A DNA stretch of 64,000 bases from Trema orientale (taxonomy: Eukaryota > Streptophyta > Magnoliopsida > Rosales > Cannabaceae), in NCBI GenBank assembly GCA_002914845.1, contig JXTC01000488.1, forward strand, positions 127,556 through 191,555, given 5' to 3'. Positions 45,742 through 57,083 of this stretch are shown here, one piece after another. Positions within the stretch are counted from its first letter, which is position 1; the number at the start of each line of letters is the position of its first letter. The notes beneath the pieces are model-generated. The model worked only from the letters and a program-made list of their open reading frames with translations. It was not told the origin of the DNA and ran no database searches. The position numbers were made by a program, and so were the translations under genes.

Positions 45742-45835
45742 TGGTCACATGTTTAGCTTGATTGATAGTCATACTGCCTCTAATGTTAAGGTCTAAAGTT
45801 CAATTCTCCCCTCATTACCAATGTCAAAAAAGATA
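45742..45835 (+). mobile_element. Short SINE with 11-bp target duplication
   Basis: 94 bp flanked by a perfect duplication TATAAAAGATA (45731-45741 and 45836-45846). Inside, GTTTAGCTTGATTGATAGTC (45751-45770) fits a tRNA-type A box and AGTTCAATTCTCCC (45797-45810) a B box. The 3' end runs into A-rich sequence (GTCAAAAAAGATA). SINEs are transcribed by RNA polymerase III and copied by LINE enzymes. At under 100 bp it is short for a plant SINE and may be 3'-truncated or a tRNA-derived minimal form. Confidence 0.75.
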
Positions 45836-45846
45836 TATAAAAGATA

Positions 45847-46400
45847 GCGGATTACCAAACAGGGCATAACATAGAGGAGGAAAGGGGTTGAAAAAAATGA
45901 TTGTTTTTATTTCTGTGATAGAAGAAATTGGTTACAACAACAGATACAATTGGAAACATATTCAATTGGAAGACAAAAACTTCAATAAAATAAGCTCATC
46001 ATGTATGGGATAGACTCCTAAAACTTATATTCTGCATTCTTGGAAAAACATCAATATGACTTACCTCCTCCATGGAGACTAATTAATCTTCCAGTGAAAT
46101 TATTTTCCTCATACTACTCAAGATATATAATTTCAATAAATGAAAAGGCGTGTCAATTAAATTTTCACTTTGAAAACAAGAAAACCTTCCAGGAATTAAA
46201 TAATAGACACATGCAACATGATTCAGCAAATCACTGAACAAAGTTAAAGATTATTCAAGACAACAAAAGCCAATATCAAAGTGATGAACATAACATTCAG
46301 ACCGAATATGAAAACGATTCGGATCTCAAGACAAAATAAATAATTAGCATAACCCACAACCAATTCAAACGAAATTCGCCACAAAACCAAAATAATTAAG
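45847..46400. other. Intergenic DNA, no gene seen
   Basis: AT-rich; an ATGGAGGAG followed by GTAAGT on the minus strand (46073-46059) resembles a tiny first exon but lacks further support. Confidence 0.3.
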
Positions 46401-46771
46401 CAACAAAAATTCCACCAGAAACAGGACTTCTAGAGATAGTTTAATCCAAGCAAAACAAATTTTATCACTCAAAAAATTATCAAAAAAGAACTCATCATAT
46501 ACTATATTATTTAAGAACTATATAACAAAATCCAGGAGAGAAAACAGAGAAATAATGAAACTGTATGAAAGATTAAGACAATCAAGAGCAACAAAAATTC
46601 CACCAGAAACAGGACTTCTAGAGATAATTTAATCCAAGCAAAACAAATCACTCAAAAAATCATAAAAAAAGAACTCATCATATACTATATTATTTAGGAA
46701 CTATATAACAAAATCCAGGAGAGAAAACAGAGAAATAATGAAATTGTATGAAAGATTAAGACAATCAAGAG
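46401..46771. repeat. Tandem duplication, 188-bp unit
   Basis: Copy 1 46401-46588 and copy 2 46589-46771, both starting CAACAAAAATTCCACCAG and ending AAGACAATCAAGAG. They differ by a 5-bp indel (AAATTTTATCAC against AAATCAC) and a few substitutions, so the event is recent. Confidence 0.9.
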
Positions 46772-47889
46772 GAGTTCTAGCACCACTTTTTCTTTTACAC
46801 TTTCACGGCTCACTGCTAGATACATGAACTCTACTTTTTCAGCGTTTAATACACAAAAAACAAAAAAGAAATAAACAAACCTAATTCCGATCTTGCTGAT
46901 TTTCTTACTAAAGACTACAAAACAACTATGTTCAGAAACCTAGTATAATGATTATGGTTTTCCTTGTAGAGGAAAATGGTTCATCATGAAAACTTATTTG
47001 CCGAAATTTCAAAAATACATATAGAAAAGGGATAAATAGAAATTTCAAAAATACATATAGAAAAGGATAAATAGATTTGATATAGACTGTTAAAAAAAAA
47101 AAAAAAAACCCATTAGTAATTTTTAACGCATCAGTCTTGATCCGAACTACTGAATTCTCCTCATATTATAACATACAAATCTATACTTCAAAAAGAGAAG
47201 CTGATAATTAAACCCTCCGTATTATTAAAAGATTAATTCGAACATCGAAAGTAAAAATAAGAATAGATCAAAATATGAAAGCATATGGGAAATCGTATGA
47301 AATACAAAAACAAAACAAAACAAAATAAATAAATAAACCAAAAAGGGAATACGTACCTAGATGTGGATGATGGATAATCTGAGAGGGGTGGGGACACCGG
47401 CTGGATCAGTATAAAGCGTCCATATTTCTATTGAGAGAATCTAAAGGAGAATTAGTTCTGGTGACTAGCATTTAATTATCACAACATACGAAGGCCCTGT
47501 CACTTTTATTATATACATAAGTTAAAGAAATTATAAATATAAAAACGAAAAAAAAAATGTCTAAATCCAGATGAAAGATTGTGGAAAGCGAAAATCGATA
47601 TGTATAGAATGAGCCGCAGAAAGCGGAGCGGATCGGTTCGTGCATGTGCCTGAATTCAACACTAGATGAGTTCTGGATAAACGTTTCGGGGTATAAGCCT
47701 TCTAATAGAATACAAGAATTCAATCTTAAATTTTAATTCTACTGCAAAAAAAATCTAATCAACATTCAATTACAATTTTTTTTGAAAGCCATTCAATACC
47801 ATGTTAATTATCTATACTTAGATTTATACGACATTATCAAATAATCAACGTGAAAGAAAAGCTTCTCCAAACTAACGTGAAAAACACAC
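46772..47889. other. Intergenic DNA with a short tandem repeat
   Basis: At 47003-47073 a unit of about 36 bp (GAAATTTCAAAAATACATAT and following bases) occurs twice in tandem. A minus-strand frame of 83 codons (47723-47472) begins MNSCILLEGLYPETFIQ but has no recognised domain; downstream of it AGGTACGTAT (about 47359-47350) could be a splice donor. I do not call a gene. Confidence 0.35.
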
Positions 47890-48495
47890 ATCCCCTAACT
47901 ATTAAAATGAGAATGTAAAAACTACAAATACAGAAATACTAAACAACAGATCTATAGATTATTATCTGATATCACAATATGTTAGTTAGCCGTATGAAAG
48001 GACTTTAAACGTTATCTTCTAACCTATTCCTTTTCTAGAGTGCTAGAATACAGACAAACTTTTAATAATAAAATAAGTATTTCTTATTCCTTAAATTTTT
48101 CTTTTTGTGAGAAATCCTATCCCCAGTCATTTGTTTTTCCCATTTTCAGGTGTCCTAATCCCCATATTTGATTTTTTTTTTTTTTCTTTTGGACTTAGAA
48201 CTTCCCTATAAATGCTCTAACATTAATTCCATAATACTATAGCTTTCAGGAAATTACACCAACTCTGCGCTTCCTGAAAATTTATAAGGTAAATCGTTAA
48301 AAAAAAAAAAAAAAAACACAACTCTTTTGATTATTAAAATAAGAAAATAAAAGTTACTAATACTAAACAGCAAAATCTATATTATCATTAAATGTTATCT
48401 TCTAGCCTATTCCTTTAACCAATTAAAAAACCTTTTATTACTTATTATTCCCGAAATTTCTCTTTTTTGAGAAATTCTATTCCCACTCTCTCTAT
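47890..48495. repeat. Diverged local duplication next to gypsy element 2
   Basis: 47895-48135 and 48315-48495 share an ordered set of motifs: ATTAAAATRAGAA, ACTAAACARCA, TTATCTTCTARCCTATTCC, TTTCTTTTTGTGAGAAATCCTATCCCC / TTTCTCTTTTTTGAGAAATTCTATTCCC. The two units are about 420 bp apart and well diverged. Confidence 0.55.
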
Positions 48496-48498
48496 ATA

Positions 48499-50636
48499 GG
48501 TAAAAACTTGATACTTTTAAAGGCAAAAGAGTCTTTTTATAACATAATGGCATTATTGTAATTTTGATTTCTCGGATTTATTTATTCAGAATATCTGAAA
48601 TTATTTATTGGGTGTTACAATATCCCAAAATTGCATAAAAGGACCTCAGAAACTCCATCTTTTCCGTTGAAGGACCCGAGAGAGAGAGACAGGAATCGAG
48701 CTCCGCCGTTGCCGCACGAAGCCTCCGTCAGCCAGATGCGCCTGCCCGTGCTCCTTCCTAGCCACCGACGACCACACACCGACTGGTTCCACAACGTTTC
48801 GTAGCTCGACGCCAGAGATCAGCTTCTTCGAAAACTTCGGCTGTCGTTCGGATTTTCGCTTGCACCTCCGTCGTCCGACGTCGTCTCGTCTCACCGTCGG
48901 CACGTGCATCTCCCTCTCTTTGTCATCGTCATTTTCTGACCACTCAAGACCGTTAACTCGCCGCCGGTAAGATTTTTACCATTTTGGCCGTTTTACCAAA
49001 GTTTCCAAAAACTAATATTTTTATAATTCGTTAGGCAATTATTTTAACATTATATGAGCTGAAAAAGGAGTAAAAATCATGAGTAATTATGGTTGGTAGA
49101 AGTAAAAAGAGTATCCAGAAGTGTGGTAATTTTCAAATAGAAAAAGTGGTCATTTTTCTAAATATTTTCAAAAAGTGGTATCTATGCAACTTTCGGATTT
49201 TAAAGTGCATTTAATGGTCGGGACCATGAAACTGATTTCCAACTTCGAATTTGGACTCAGTGATGTCAAGAGGCGAATTTTGATATAAAATATCGCTATA
49301 TTTTAAAGTGGCACGAAAATCGAGCAAATTGCTCGTGAATAGTGCCACGTGCCGGTCCCACACCGAGACCCACTTTTGACAAAATATATATCTAATCCAA
49401 TGTTTTTGGGTGCTCTAAAATTAATGACGGCCTCCGTTTCTCCATCTAAGGCTCCGGTAGAAAAGTGATTTTTTCAAGTGGGTTTACCGAGATCCCGAAA
49501 CGGCTGTTCGAATACTCGAGTGATGAACATGAATTTCTTCAAGCGTCATTAGCCTGGTATTACTACCATATCAAGGTAGGGGTTCGATTACCTGATTTTA
49601 TATCTGTTTGAATTTATAATTGCATTAAAACTTATTTATGAAAATGATTTGAGAAATTGTTGAAAATTATTCGATTATATTAGGATTGGACTGTGTAGAT
49701 TTTTATACATATTTTTACACTGTGATTTTGGGGTAAAATGGCGATGTGCTCCCTACATTACAGTAAATCCCAGAATAATGCCAAGTTAAATTTTTAAAGT
49801 ATGATTTAATTATTAGATGTATAGTTGTTGTGAACAGTTACATATTATATATACCATAGGATCACACACTTGAGTTCCGTTATTGTATCTCAGTGTTTTA
49901 GATCGCTAGCGATTTACTGTAACACTAGGTAAGAGACCTAGGCTCCTACGCAGGTTTTTGCTAATACACCTACAAGTAGTATCAGGATACTAGGTACTTT
50001 TACTATAGAGGTATTACAAGGCCATGATGGGCGGATGAGAGATCACATTTGATGAGAGATCACATTTCTATCTTGTTGATGTATGATATATACAATGATG
50101 TGGATTTAGCTTTGGTTTTGAATATGTGATTATTCTGAATACCAATGATTTATAAATTTGATTTATAAATGAATTTAAATGTACTAACCATGCAGGTTTG
50201 TAAAATTGCATCCATTCAAAAGGTAATTGAATTCCTACTAAGCATGTGAATGCTCACTCCTTACTTTTCTACTCTCAAGTAGCACTCAGTGTAACATTGA
50301 AAACTCGACAGCAGAGTAGTGAGGAGTAGGTTACCTTATTAGAAATTGGTAATTTTGTAAAATAAATTTTGTTTATTTGTCTCGGCTTGTATTAAATATT
50401 TAAGGGCCCCTTTCACGGATTTGGTCTGTACAACTATTATGCTAAATTGGTGAGACTGCTGATAATAATATTTGGTTTGTTTTATATATTTCTTTAATAA
50501 TCTATGTCTAATGGTAATCACAAAACTGTTAGAATTTTACTTTTAAAATTATTTTTCTAAATTTTTCAAAAATAACTTTTGAATTTATATTCGTGAAATT
50601 CCTTTTTTACTACTGGACAAGGGTTTAGGTCGTGAC
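48499..50636 (+). repeat. Left LTR of gypsy element 2
   Basis: 2138 bp, aligned along its length with 54968-57078. Begins GGTAAAAACTTGATAC (the TG start is mutated) and ends GTCGTGACA. A GC-rich patch with GAGAGAGAGACAGGAATCGA lies near 48680. This copy has a 21-bp duplication GATGAGAGATCACATTT at about 50034-50068. Confidence 0.88.
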
Positions 50637-50644
50637 AGAAAATT

Positions 50645-50662
50645 TTACTATCAAAGCGGATG
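50645..50662 (+). other. Primer binding site (degenerate tRNA-Met)
   Basis: TACTATCAAAGCGGATG nine bases inside the left LTR corresponds to the usual TGGTATCAGAGCGG-type site with several changes. Confidence 0.6.
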
Positions 50663-50794
50663 TTTATCTGCCTAGGATGTGACACCGTTAGATTAGATTG
50701 TGATTAGTTTTCAAAAAGAAATAATAAAAAAAAAAAATTTGAATTAGCATCATTGTCTCACTAACACTTTGCCATATTAACACAGACTAGTAAG

Positions 50795-51960
50795 ATGCAT
50801 TCGAGAAGAAGAGTATCGAGGCAAGAGCTAAGAACTGAAACTCCTCTACTACAATAACAAGTTCTTAATCCTTTAGTAGATCTATATGATGCCTTGTGAG
50901 AAATACCAAGGCTAAGAGCATAAAGAAATCTTGAGGCTCGTTAGGCTAGATTTTTCAAGGACTTTATAAAGCTAAATCTGTCGTCTTTTGATGGTAAATT
51001 GGACCCCACTACAGCTGAAAAATGGCTCAGAGATATTAAAAGAATCTTCACAACTATTGGGACATTTGTTGAGTTCCAAATGGTATTTACAACTTTCAAA
51101 CTGACTGATGGAGCTGTCAACTAGTGGGAGACTATTAAACTATCATAACAGGAGACTTGTATAACGTGGGATATCTTTGAAGAACTGTTCAGAGACCATT
51201 ATGCTAATACTAGTTATAAAGCTGCTATGATTAGGGAATATGAACGACTCAAATAAGGCGACATGACCGTGAATGAGTACTACATCCGATTCATGGAACT
51301 GGCACAGTACGCTTATGCACCGAGGACAGATCCTACCCTCCAGATTGTCAAGTTTATGGAAGCACTAAGGCCAACCATCATGTAGAAGATTGTGACTCAG
51401 CATTTTGACAACTTGGTTGATCTAGTTACTACAGCACAAAAAGCAGAAGCCTTTCTTGACGATAAATCAACTATGAGAGAGCAATCAAGGAGCAGAGATA
51501 ACAAGAGAAAGGCTAACAAGAAAAACCAAGGGCTGTAGCAATCACAGAATTCTTAAAGCAGTGGGTTTTCCAGAAGACGTCGGTTTGGACCATATGGACG
51601 TTTTCACTGCGGTCAGTAGGGTCACCAAAAGAAATCATGTCCATTTCGACAACAGAAGCCAATCTTATCTCAAAGTGGACCACAGGAAAGCCAGATTGCA
51701 TCTATACCATTCCAGAGCAACCAGATGAGACCAGTCTAGAACTAGTCTCAAGCATTCAACTCTTCCCCTTTCCAGCAATCCTTTGGTTTCTAGTACCAGC
51801 ACCAGTATAGGCCACAAGGTTGAGACTACACCCAGAATTTTCAGACTCCATAATCTTCTGGTAATCAGGGAGGACACAGATACACTAGTACTAGTCCAGG
51901 TGCTAGTAGTAGCTGGCACGGTCAAGTGAGAAGGAACAAGGGAAAAGAAAAAGTTTCTAG
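50795..51960 (+). pseudogene. Gag (gypsy element 2)
   Basis: Likely start at 50795 (MHSRRRVSRQELRTETPLLQ, then a stop). The gag core reads LSSFDGKLDPTTAEKWLRDI (about 50979-51040), then FEELFRDHYANTSYKAAMIR (51176-51235), GDMTVNEYYIRFMELAQYA and LRPTIM. The knuckle region HCGQ-GHQKKSC (about 51595-51640) has lost its first Cys and carries a stop. Gag would form the particle. At least six stops interrupt it. Confidence 0.82.
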
Positions 51961-52432
51961 TCAAGCATTTGGTATCACCAGAATGGAAGATAGACGTGAT
52001 CAGACTGACAAGGGAGTCATAGATGATATGATTCTCATTTCACACTCTTGGGCACATATTTTATTTGATACTAGTGCTTTGCATTCTTTTATATCCTTTT
52101 TGTTTGCTCAATTGTTAGATTTGGAATGTTCTGTATTGGATTCCATTTTGACTTTGGGAATACCAATGGGTAGAATAACTGATATTTCTACTATATGTCG
52201 AGATTGTCTTATTTTGATTGATAGTAAAGAATTACTAGCTGATTTGAATGTATTGCCTTTGCAACAATTTAATGTAATTCACAGTATGGATTGGTTATCC
52301 AAATATCGAGCCACCGTTGATTGTTTCAGAAAGAGAGTTACTCTTTTGCTTGAGGATGGATATCCTGTTATTCATCAAGTTCATTTGAATCCTTTGAAAC
52401 CTAGTTCTGTTTTGAAAGCATGTATGGGTTAA
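51926..52432 (+). pseudogene. Aspartic protease domain with altered active site (gypsy element 2)
   Basis: An open stretch of 168 codons reads AHILFDTSALHSFIS, where relatives have LFDSGASHSFIS, followed by FNVIHSMDWLSKYRATVDC (normally VILGMDWL). The catalytic Asp remains, but the Gly of the DSG/DTG motif is replaced by Ser, which should damage the fireman's-grip loop. It ends in a stop at 52430. Confidence 0.83.
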
Positions 52433-52513
52433 AGGAAGAAACTTGAGTGTTACGAGAATTTATTTGCTATTAGTGGTGATATGGGGACTGCCGATCAACA
52501 CCCCTAGATATCA

Positions 52514-52918
52514 GTGGTTAACGATTTTCTATATGTTTTTCTAGAGGATCTACTGGGGCTACCACCTAACAGAGAGATCGAGTTCTACATTGATTTGATT
52601 CCTGGAGCCCAGCCAGTTTCTATTCCAGCCTATCATATGGCTCCGGCGGAAATGACTGAGTTGAGAAGTCAGCTGGATATTTTTTTGTCAAAGAGATTTA
52701 TTAGGAATAGTACTTCTCTATGGGGTGCTCCTATATTATTTGCCAAGAAAGCTAATAGTACGCTCAGACTTTATGTAGATTGCAGAAGATTGAATCAGCT
52801 AACAGTAAAGAATAAATATCCTCTACCAAGGATCGATGATATGTTTGATCAACTCAGTAGATCAAGATTTTTCTGAAAAGATGTCAAGTTTACATGGGAT
52901 AATGACTGTGAAAAAGTT
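52514..52918 (+). pseudogene. Reverse transcriptase with core deleted (gypsy element 2)
   Basis: Opens with [20 protein letters not shown], then [39 protein letters not shown] and [18 protein letters not shown], then a stop at 52874-52876. The very next codons read [19 protein letters not shown], which in relatives lies about 175-180 residues further on. The deleted part holds the [22 protein letters not shown] and FIDDIL motifs, that is all catalytic aspartates. Confidence 0.87.
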
Positions 52919-53518
52919 TTCATGGAATTGAAGAAGAGATTGACAACTGCACCTATTCTTACTGTTCCTAACAGCAATGAACCTTATGTTGTGTACATTG
53001 ATACTTCCAATTCTAGTTTGGGATGTATCTTAATGCAAAATGACAAGGTAGTAGCTTATGCTTCTCGTCAGTTAAAGCCACATGAGAAAAATTATCCTAC
53101 CTATGACCTAGAACTTGCAGTAGTGATTTTTGCTCTCAAGATTTGGAGATATTACTTATATGGTGTGAAATTTGATATATTCTCCGATCACAAGAACTTG
53201 AAGTATCTCTTCACTCAATGTGATCTGAACTTAAGACAGCGTAGATAGGTTGAGTATATGGAAGATTATGATTTTGAGCTGCAGTACCATCCTAGCAAAG
53301 CCAATATTGTAGTAGATGCCTTGAGTAGAAAACCTCACGTTACATTAGCTGTACTTATTTTTCAGGATTGGAAGAACACAGTAGTAATTAGTGATTACAA
53401 TTTGCTGTACTTCGAGACTGATAAAATTACTTATCTTAGCAATGTTATGGCTATACCAATACTTCTTCAGACAGTGCAACAAAGTCAATGGCAAGACAAA
53501 GATTTGAGAATGTTTTAG
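52919..53518 (+). pseudogene. RNase H domain (gypsy element 2)
   Basis: Reads [73 protein letters not shown], then (after a stop at 53246-53248) YDFELQYHPSKANIVVDALS. The acidic residues of the RNase H active site (YID, LEL, SDH, VDAL) are all retained. This is the domain that element 1 lacks. Confidence 0.85.
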
Positions 53519-54915
53519 ATCAACTCCAAAATAGTGAACAGTTGGATAGTTGGAGTACAAATAGAGAAGGATTTATGCTTTTCAGAGGAAAGCTAGTTAT
53601 AGCTAATAATCCTCATCTTAGATAGACCATTCTTACTAAGACTTATATAAGTCCAAGTTTGCAGTATATCCTTGTAGCACAAAGATATATCATGATCAGA
53701 GAAGACAATACTGGTGGAAAGATATGAAGCAAGATGTAGTTACTTTTGTGGCTAAGTGCACTACTTGTCAGCAAGTCAAGGCAAAACACCAGAGACCAAC
53801 TAGACTGCTATAGACTTTACCCATACCAGAGTGGAAATGGGATAAAATCACCATGGACTTTGTAATGGGTTTTGCCAACGACTCGGAGAAAAAATGACGT
53901 AGTTTACGTGATAGTTGATCGAGTGACGAAGACTGCTCATTTTATACCGATTAGATCTGATTTTTCACTCAACAAACTTAGTCGTCTCTACATTGATAAC
54001 ATTATTCGATTGCATGGAGTACCATCATGCATAGTGTCTGACAGAGACCTGAGATTTACATCAAAGTTTTGGAAAGCTTTATAGAGAGCTTTAGGAACAA
54101 ACCTGAATCTCAGTATAGCTCATCATCCTCAGATAAATGGCCAATCTAAGAGGACTATTTAGAATCTAGAGAACATGCTTCGCTCATGTATACTAGATTT
54201 TGATAGACGCTGGGATGATCACCTGTCATTAGTGGAGTTTGTTTATAAAAATAGCTACCAAACCAGGTTTGGCATGGCTCTATATGAGGTATTATATAGG
54301 AGACTATGCATATCACTCTTGTATTAGGCTAATACAGAGGAGTGTGTTACTCTTGGACCAGAATTGATACAAGAGACTACTGAGAAGATTAATAAGATTC
54401 GAGAAAGACTCAAAGTTATGCAGAGTTGTCAAAAAAGCTATGCAGACCCAAAAAAACGTAAAGTAGAGTTTGAAGTTGGTGATCAATTATTCTTGAAAGT
54501 AATACCAAGGCATAGGATAACCAGATTTGGACTTAAAGACAAATTGGCTCCAAGATATATTAGGCCATTTGAGATTACCACTGGAATTGGGCCTGTAGTA
54601 TATCACTTAGATTTGCCAACGCAATTGGGCCGAGTGCACAATATTTTTCATTTCTTGATTCTCAGAAAGTATGTACCTGACCTATCACATATTATTCAGT
54701 ATGTGAAAATGCCAATACAAGAGGATGTAACATATGAGGAACAACCAGTTCGAATACTTAGAAGAGAGTACAAAGTATTTCGAAAAAGAGAGATGATACT
54801 TGTCAAGGTTATTTGGCAATACCACAAAGAAGATAAAGCCACTTGGGAGCTTGAAACATATATGTATGAAAAATATCCTCATTTATTCAACTTTCAGCTT
54901 GAAGTTATACTTTAA
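53519..54915 (+). pseudogene. Integrase with chromodomain-like tail (gypsy element 2)
   Basis: 53690-53810 reads QYWWKDMKQDVVTFVAKCTT and CQQVKAKHQRP (zinc-finger cysteines). 53840-53870 has KITMDFVMG with the first Asp. 53903-54084 reads VYVIVDRVTKTAHFIPI and SCIVSDRDLRFTSKFW with the second Asp. At about 54130-54160 NGQSKRTI replaces NGQSERTI, so the catalytic Glu is Lys. 54364-54915 carries the GPY/F-type and chromodomain part (HNIFHFLILRKYVPD..MILVKVIWQYHKEDKATWE). Stops and a shift near 53870 break the frame. Confidence 0.87.
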
Positions 54916-54954
54916 TCCTTGTGTTGTATTGGAATTTCAGGACGAAATTCTTTT

Positions 54955-54967
54955 AAGGAGGGGAGGA
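54955..54967 (+). other. Polypurine tract of gypsy element 2
   Basis: AAGGAGGGGAGGA directly before the right LTR. The same motif, in reverse complement, precedes the LTR of element 3. Confidence 0.8.
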
Positions 54968-57078
54968 TATAAAAAGTTGATCCTTTTAAGGGAAAAAGAG
55001 ACTTTTTATAACATAATGGCATTATTATAATTTTAATTTCTTGGATTTATTTATTCAAAATATCTAGAATTATTTATTGGGTGCTACAGTACCCCAAAAT
55101 TACATAAAAGGACCTCAGAAACTCCATCTTCTTTGTTGAAGGACCCGAGAGAGAGAGAAAGGAATCGAGCTCTACCATCACTGCATGAAGCCTCCACTGG
55201 CTAGATGCTCCTCGCCAGCTGCCGATGACCACACGCCGACTAGTTCTGTCGGGTTTCGTAGCTTGACGCTGGAGATCGACTTCTTCGAAAACTCCAGCTG
55301 CCCTTCTGATTTTCACTCACAGCTCCGCCGTCCAATGTCGTCTCATCTCACCACCGGCATGTGCAGCTCCCCCTCGTCATCACCGTCATTTTTCGACCAT
55401 TCACGATCGTTAACTCGCCGCTAATAAAATTTTTACCATTTTGGCCGTTTTACCAAAGTTTCTAAAAAATGATATTTTTATAATTGTTTCGTTAGTTAAT
55501 TATTTTACATGAGGTAATTATATGTGGTGAAAAAGGGGTAAAAATCATGAGTAATTACGGTTGGCAAAAGTAAAAACCGTATCTGGAAGTGCGGTAATTT
55601 TCAAAAAGAAAAAGTGGACATTTTTCTAAATATTTTCAAAAAGTGGTATTTATGTAACTTTCGGATTTTAAAGCCTATTTAATGCTCAAGAACTCAAAAC
55701 TGATTTCCGACTTCGATTTTGGAGTCAATGAGGTAGAGAGACGAATTTTAATATAAAATATTGCTATGTTCTAAAGTGGCATGAAAATCGAGAAAATGGC
55801 TCGTGAATAGTGCCATTTTGTATGTCACTTGTTGGTCTCGCATCGGGACCCACTTTTGACAAAGTATATGTCTAACCCAGAGTTTTTGGGTGCTTTGGAT
55901 TCAGTGGTGATCTCTGTTTCTCCATCTGAGGCTCCGAAAGAAAAATGACTTTTTCAAATGGACTTACTAGGATCCCAAAACTGCTGTTCGAATACTCGAG
56001 TGACCAACAGGAATTTCTTCGAGCATCATTAGCCTATTATTACTACTATACTGAGATAGGTGTTCGATTACCTGATTTTATATCTGTTTTGATTTATAAT
56101 TGCATTAAAACTTATTTATGAAAATGATTTGAGAAATTGTTAAAAATTATTGGATTATATTGGGATTGGACTGTGTAGATTTTTATACATATTTTTACAT
56201 TGTAATTATGGGGTAAAACAGCAGTGTGCTGCACATGTTACAGTAAATCCTAGAATAATGCCAAGTTAGATTTTTAAAGCATGATTTAATTATTAGATAC
56301 ATAGTTGTTGTGAACGGTTACATGTTGTACATACCATAGGATCACACACTTGAGTTCCATTATTGCATCTCGGTATTTTAGATCACTGGCGAGTTACTGC
56401 AGTGCTAGGTGAGAGACCTAGGCTCCTGCATAGGTTTTTGCTAATACGCCCACATATAGTGTGAGGATGCTGGGTACCTCTACTAAAGAGGTATTACAGG
56501 GCCGTGATGGGAAGATGAGAGCTCGCATTTCTATTTTGTTGATATACAATGATGTGAATTTAGTTTTGGTTTTGAATATGTGATTATTTGAAATACCAAT
56601 GATTTATAAATGGATTTAAAAGTACTAACCATGTAGGTTTGAGAAATTACATCTATTTAAAAGGTAATTGAATTCTTACTGAGCATGTAAATGTTCTCCC
56701 CCCTTATTTTTCCACTCTCAGATAGCCCTCAGTATGACATTGGAAATTCGGGAGCAGAGTAATGAGGAGCTGGTTACCTTATTGAAAATTGGTAACTTCG
56801 TAAAATAAATTCTGTTTATTTGTCTTGGCTTGTATTAAAAACTTAAGGACTTGTTTCACATACTTGGTCTGTACAATTATTATACTGGATTATGAGACTG
56901 CTAATAATGATGCTTTGTTTGTTCTATAAATTTCTTTAACAATCTACATCTAATGATGATCACAAAACTGTAAGAATTTTACTTTTAAAATTATTTTATA
57001 AATTTTTCAAAAACAACTTTTGAATCTCCATTCGTGAAATTCTCTTTCTGCCACTGACCCGGGGTTCAGATTGTGACA
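54968..57078 (+). repeat. Right LTR of gypsy element 2
   Basis: 2111 bp, starting TATAAAAAGTTGATCC and ending GATTGTGACA. It pairs with 48499-50636. Confidence 0.88.
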
Positions 57079-57083
57079 ATATA

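Larger units (their letters stand above)
48499..57078 (+). mobile_element. Ty3/gypsy LTR retrotransposon 2 (chromovirus-like), defective
   Basis: 8580 bp with LTRs 48499-50636 and 54968-57078, flanked by ATATA (48494-48498 and 57079-57083). The duplication fits 5 bp but is low-complexity. A tRNA-Met-like primer site follows the left LTR and the purine tract AAGGAGGGGAGGA precedes the right LTR. Internal order is gag, protease, RT start, RNase H, integrase, chromodomain-like tail. RT has lost its catalytic core, the protease motif reads DTSA, and many stops interrupt every domain. The two LTRs are visibly diverged, so it is an old insertion. Confidence 0.9.

Noticed and set aside
46059-46073. 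ATGGAGGAG followed by GTAAGT on the minus strand, like a MATE first codon set
   Set aside because: Only three codons, no upstream MATE-like flank and no following MATE exon before 43629.
47472-47723. Minus-strand 83-codon frame with a possible downstream splice donor
   Set aside because: No recognisable domain, no second exon and no acceptor partner that extends it.
48646-48909. Basic 87-codon minus-strand frame in the LTR, and its counterpart at 55074-55316
   Set aside because: The two LTR copies do not conserve the reading; it lies in the GC-rich part of the LTR.
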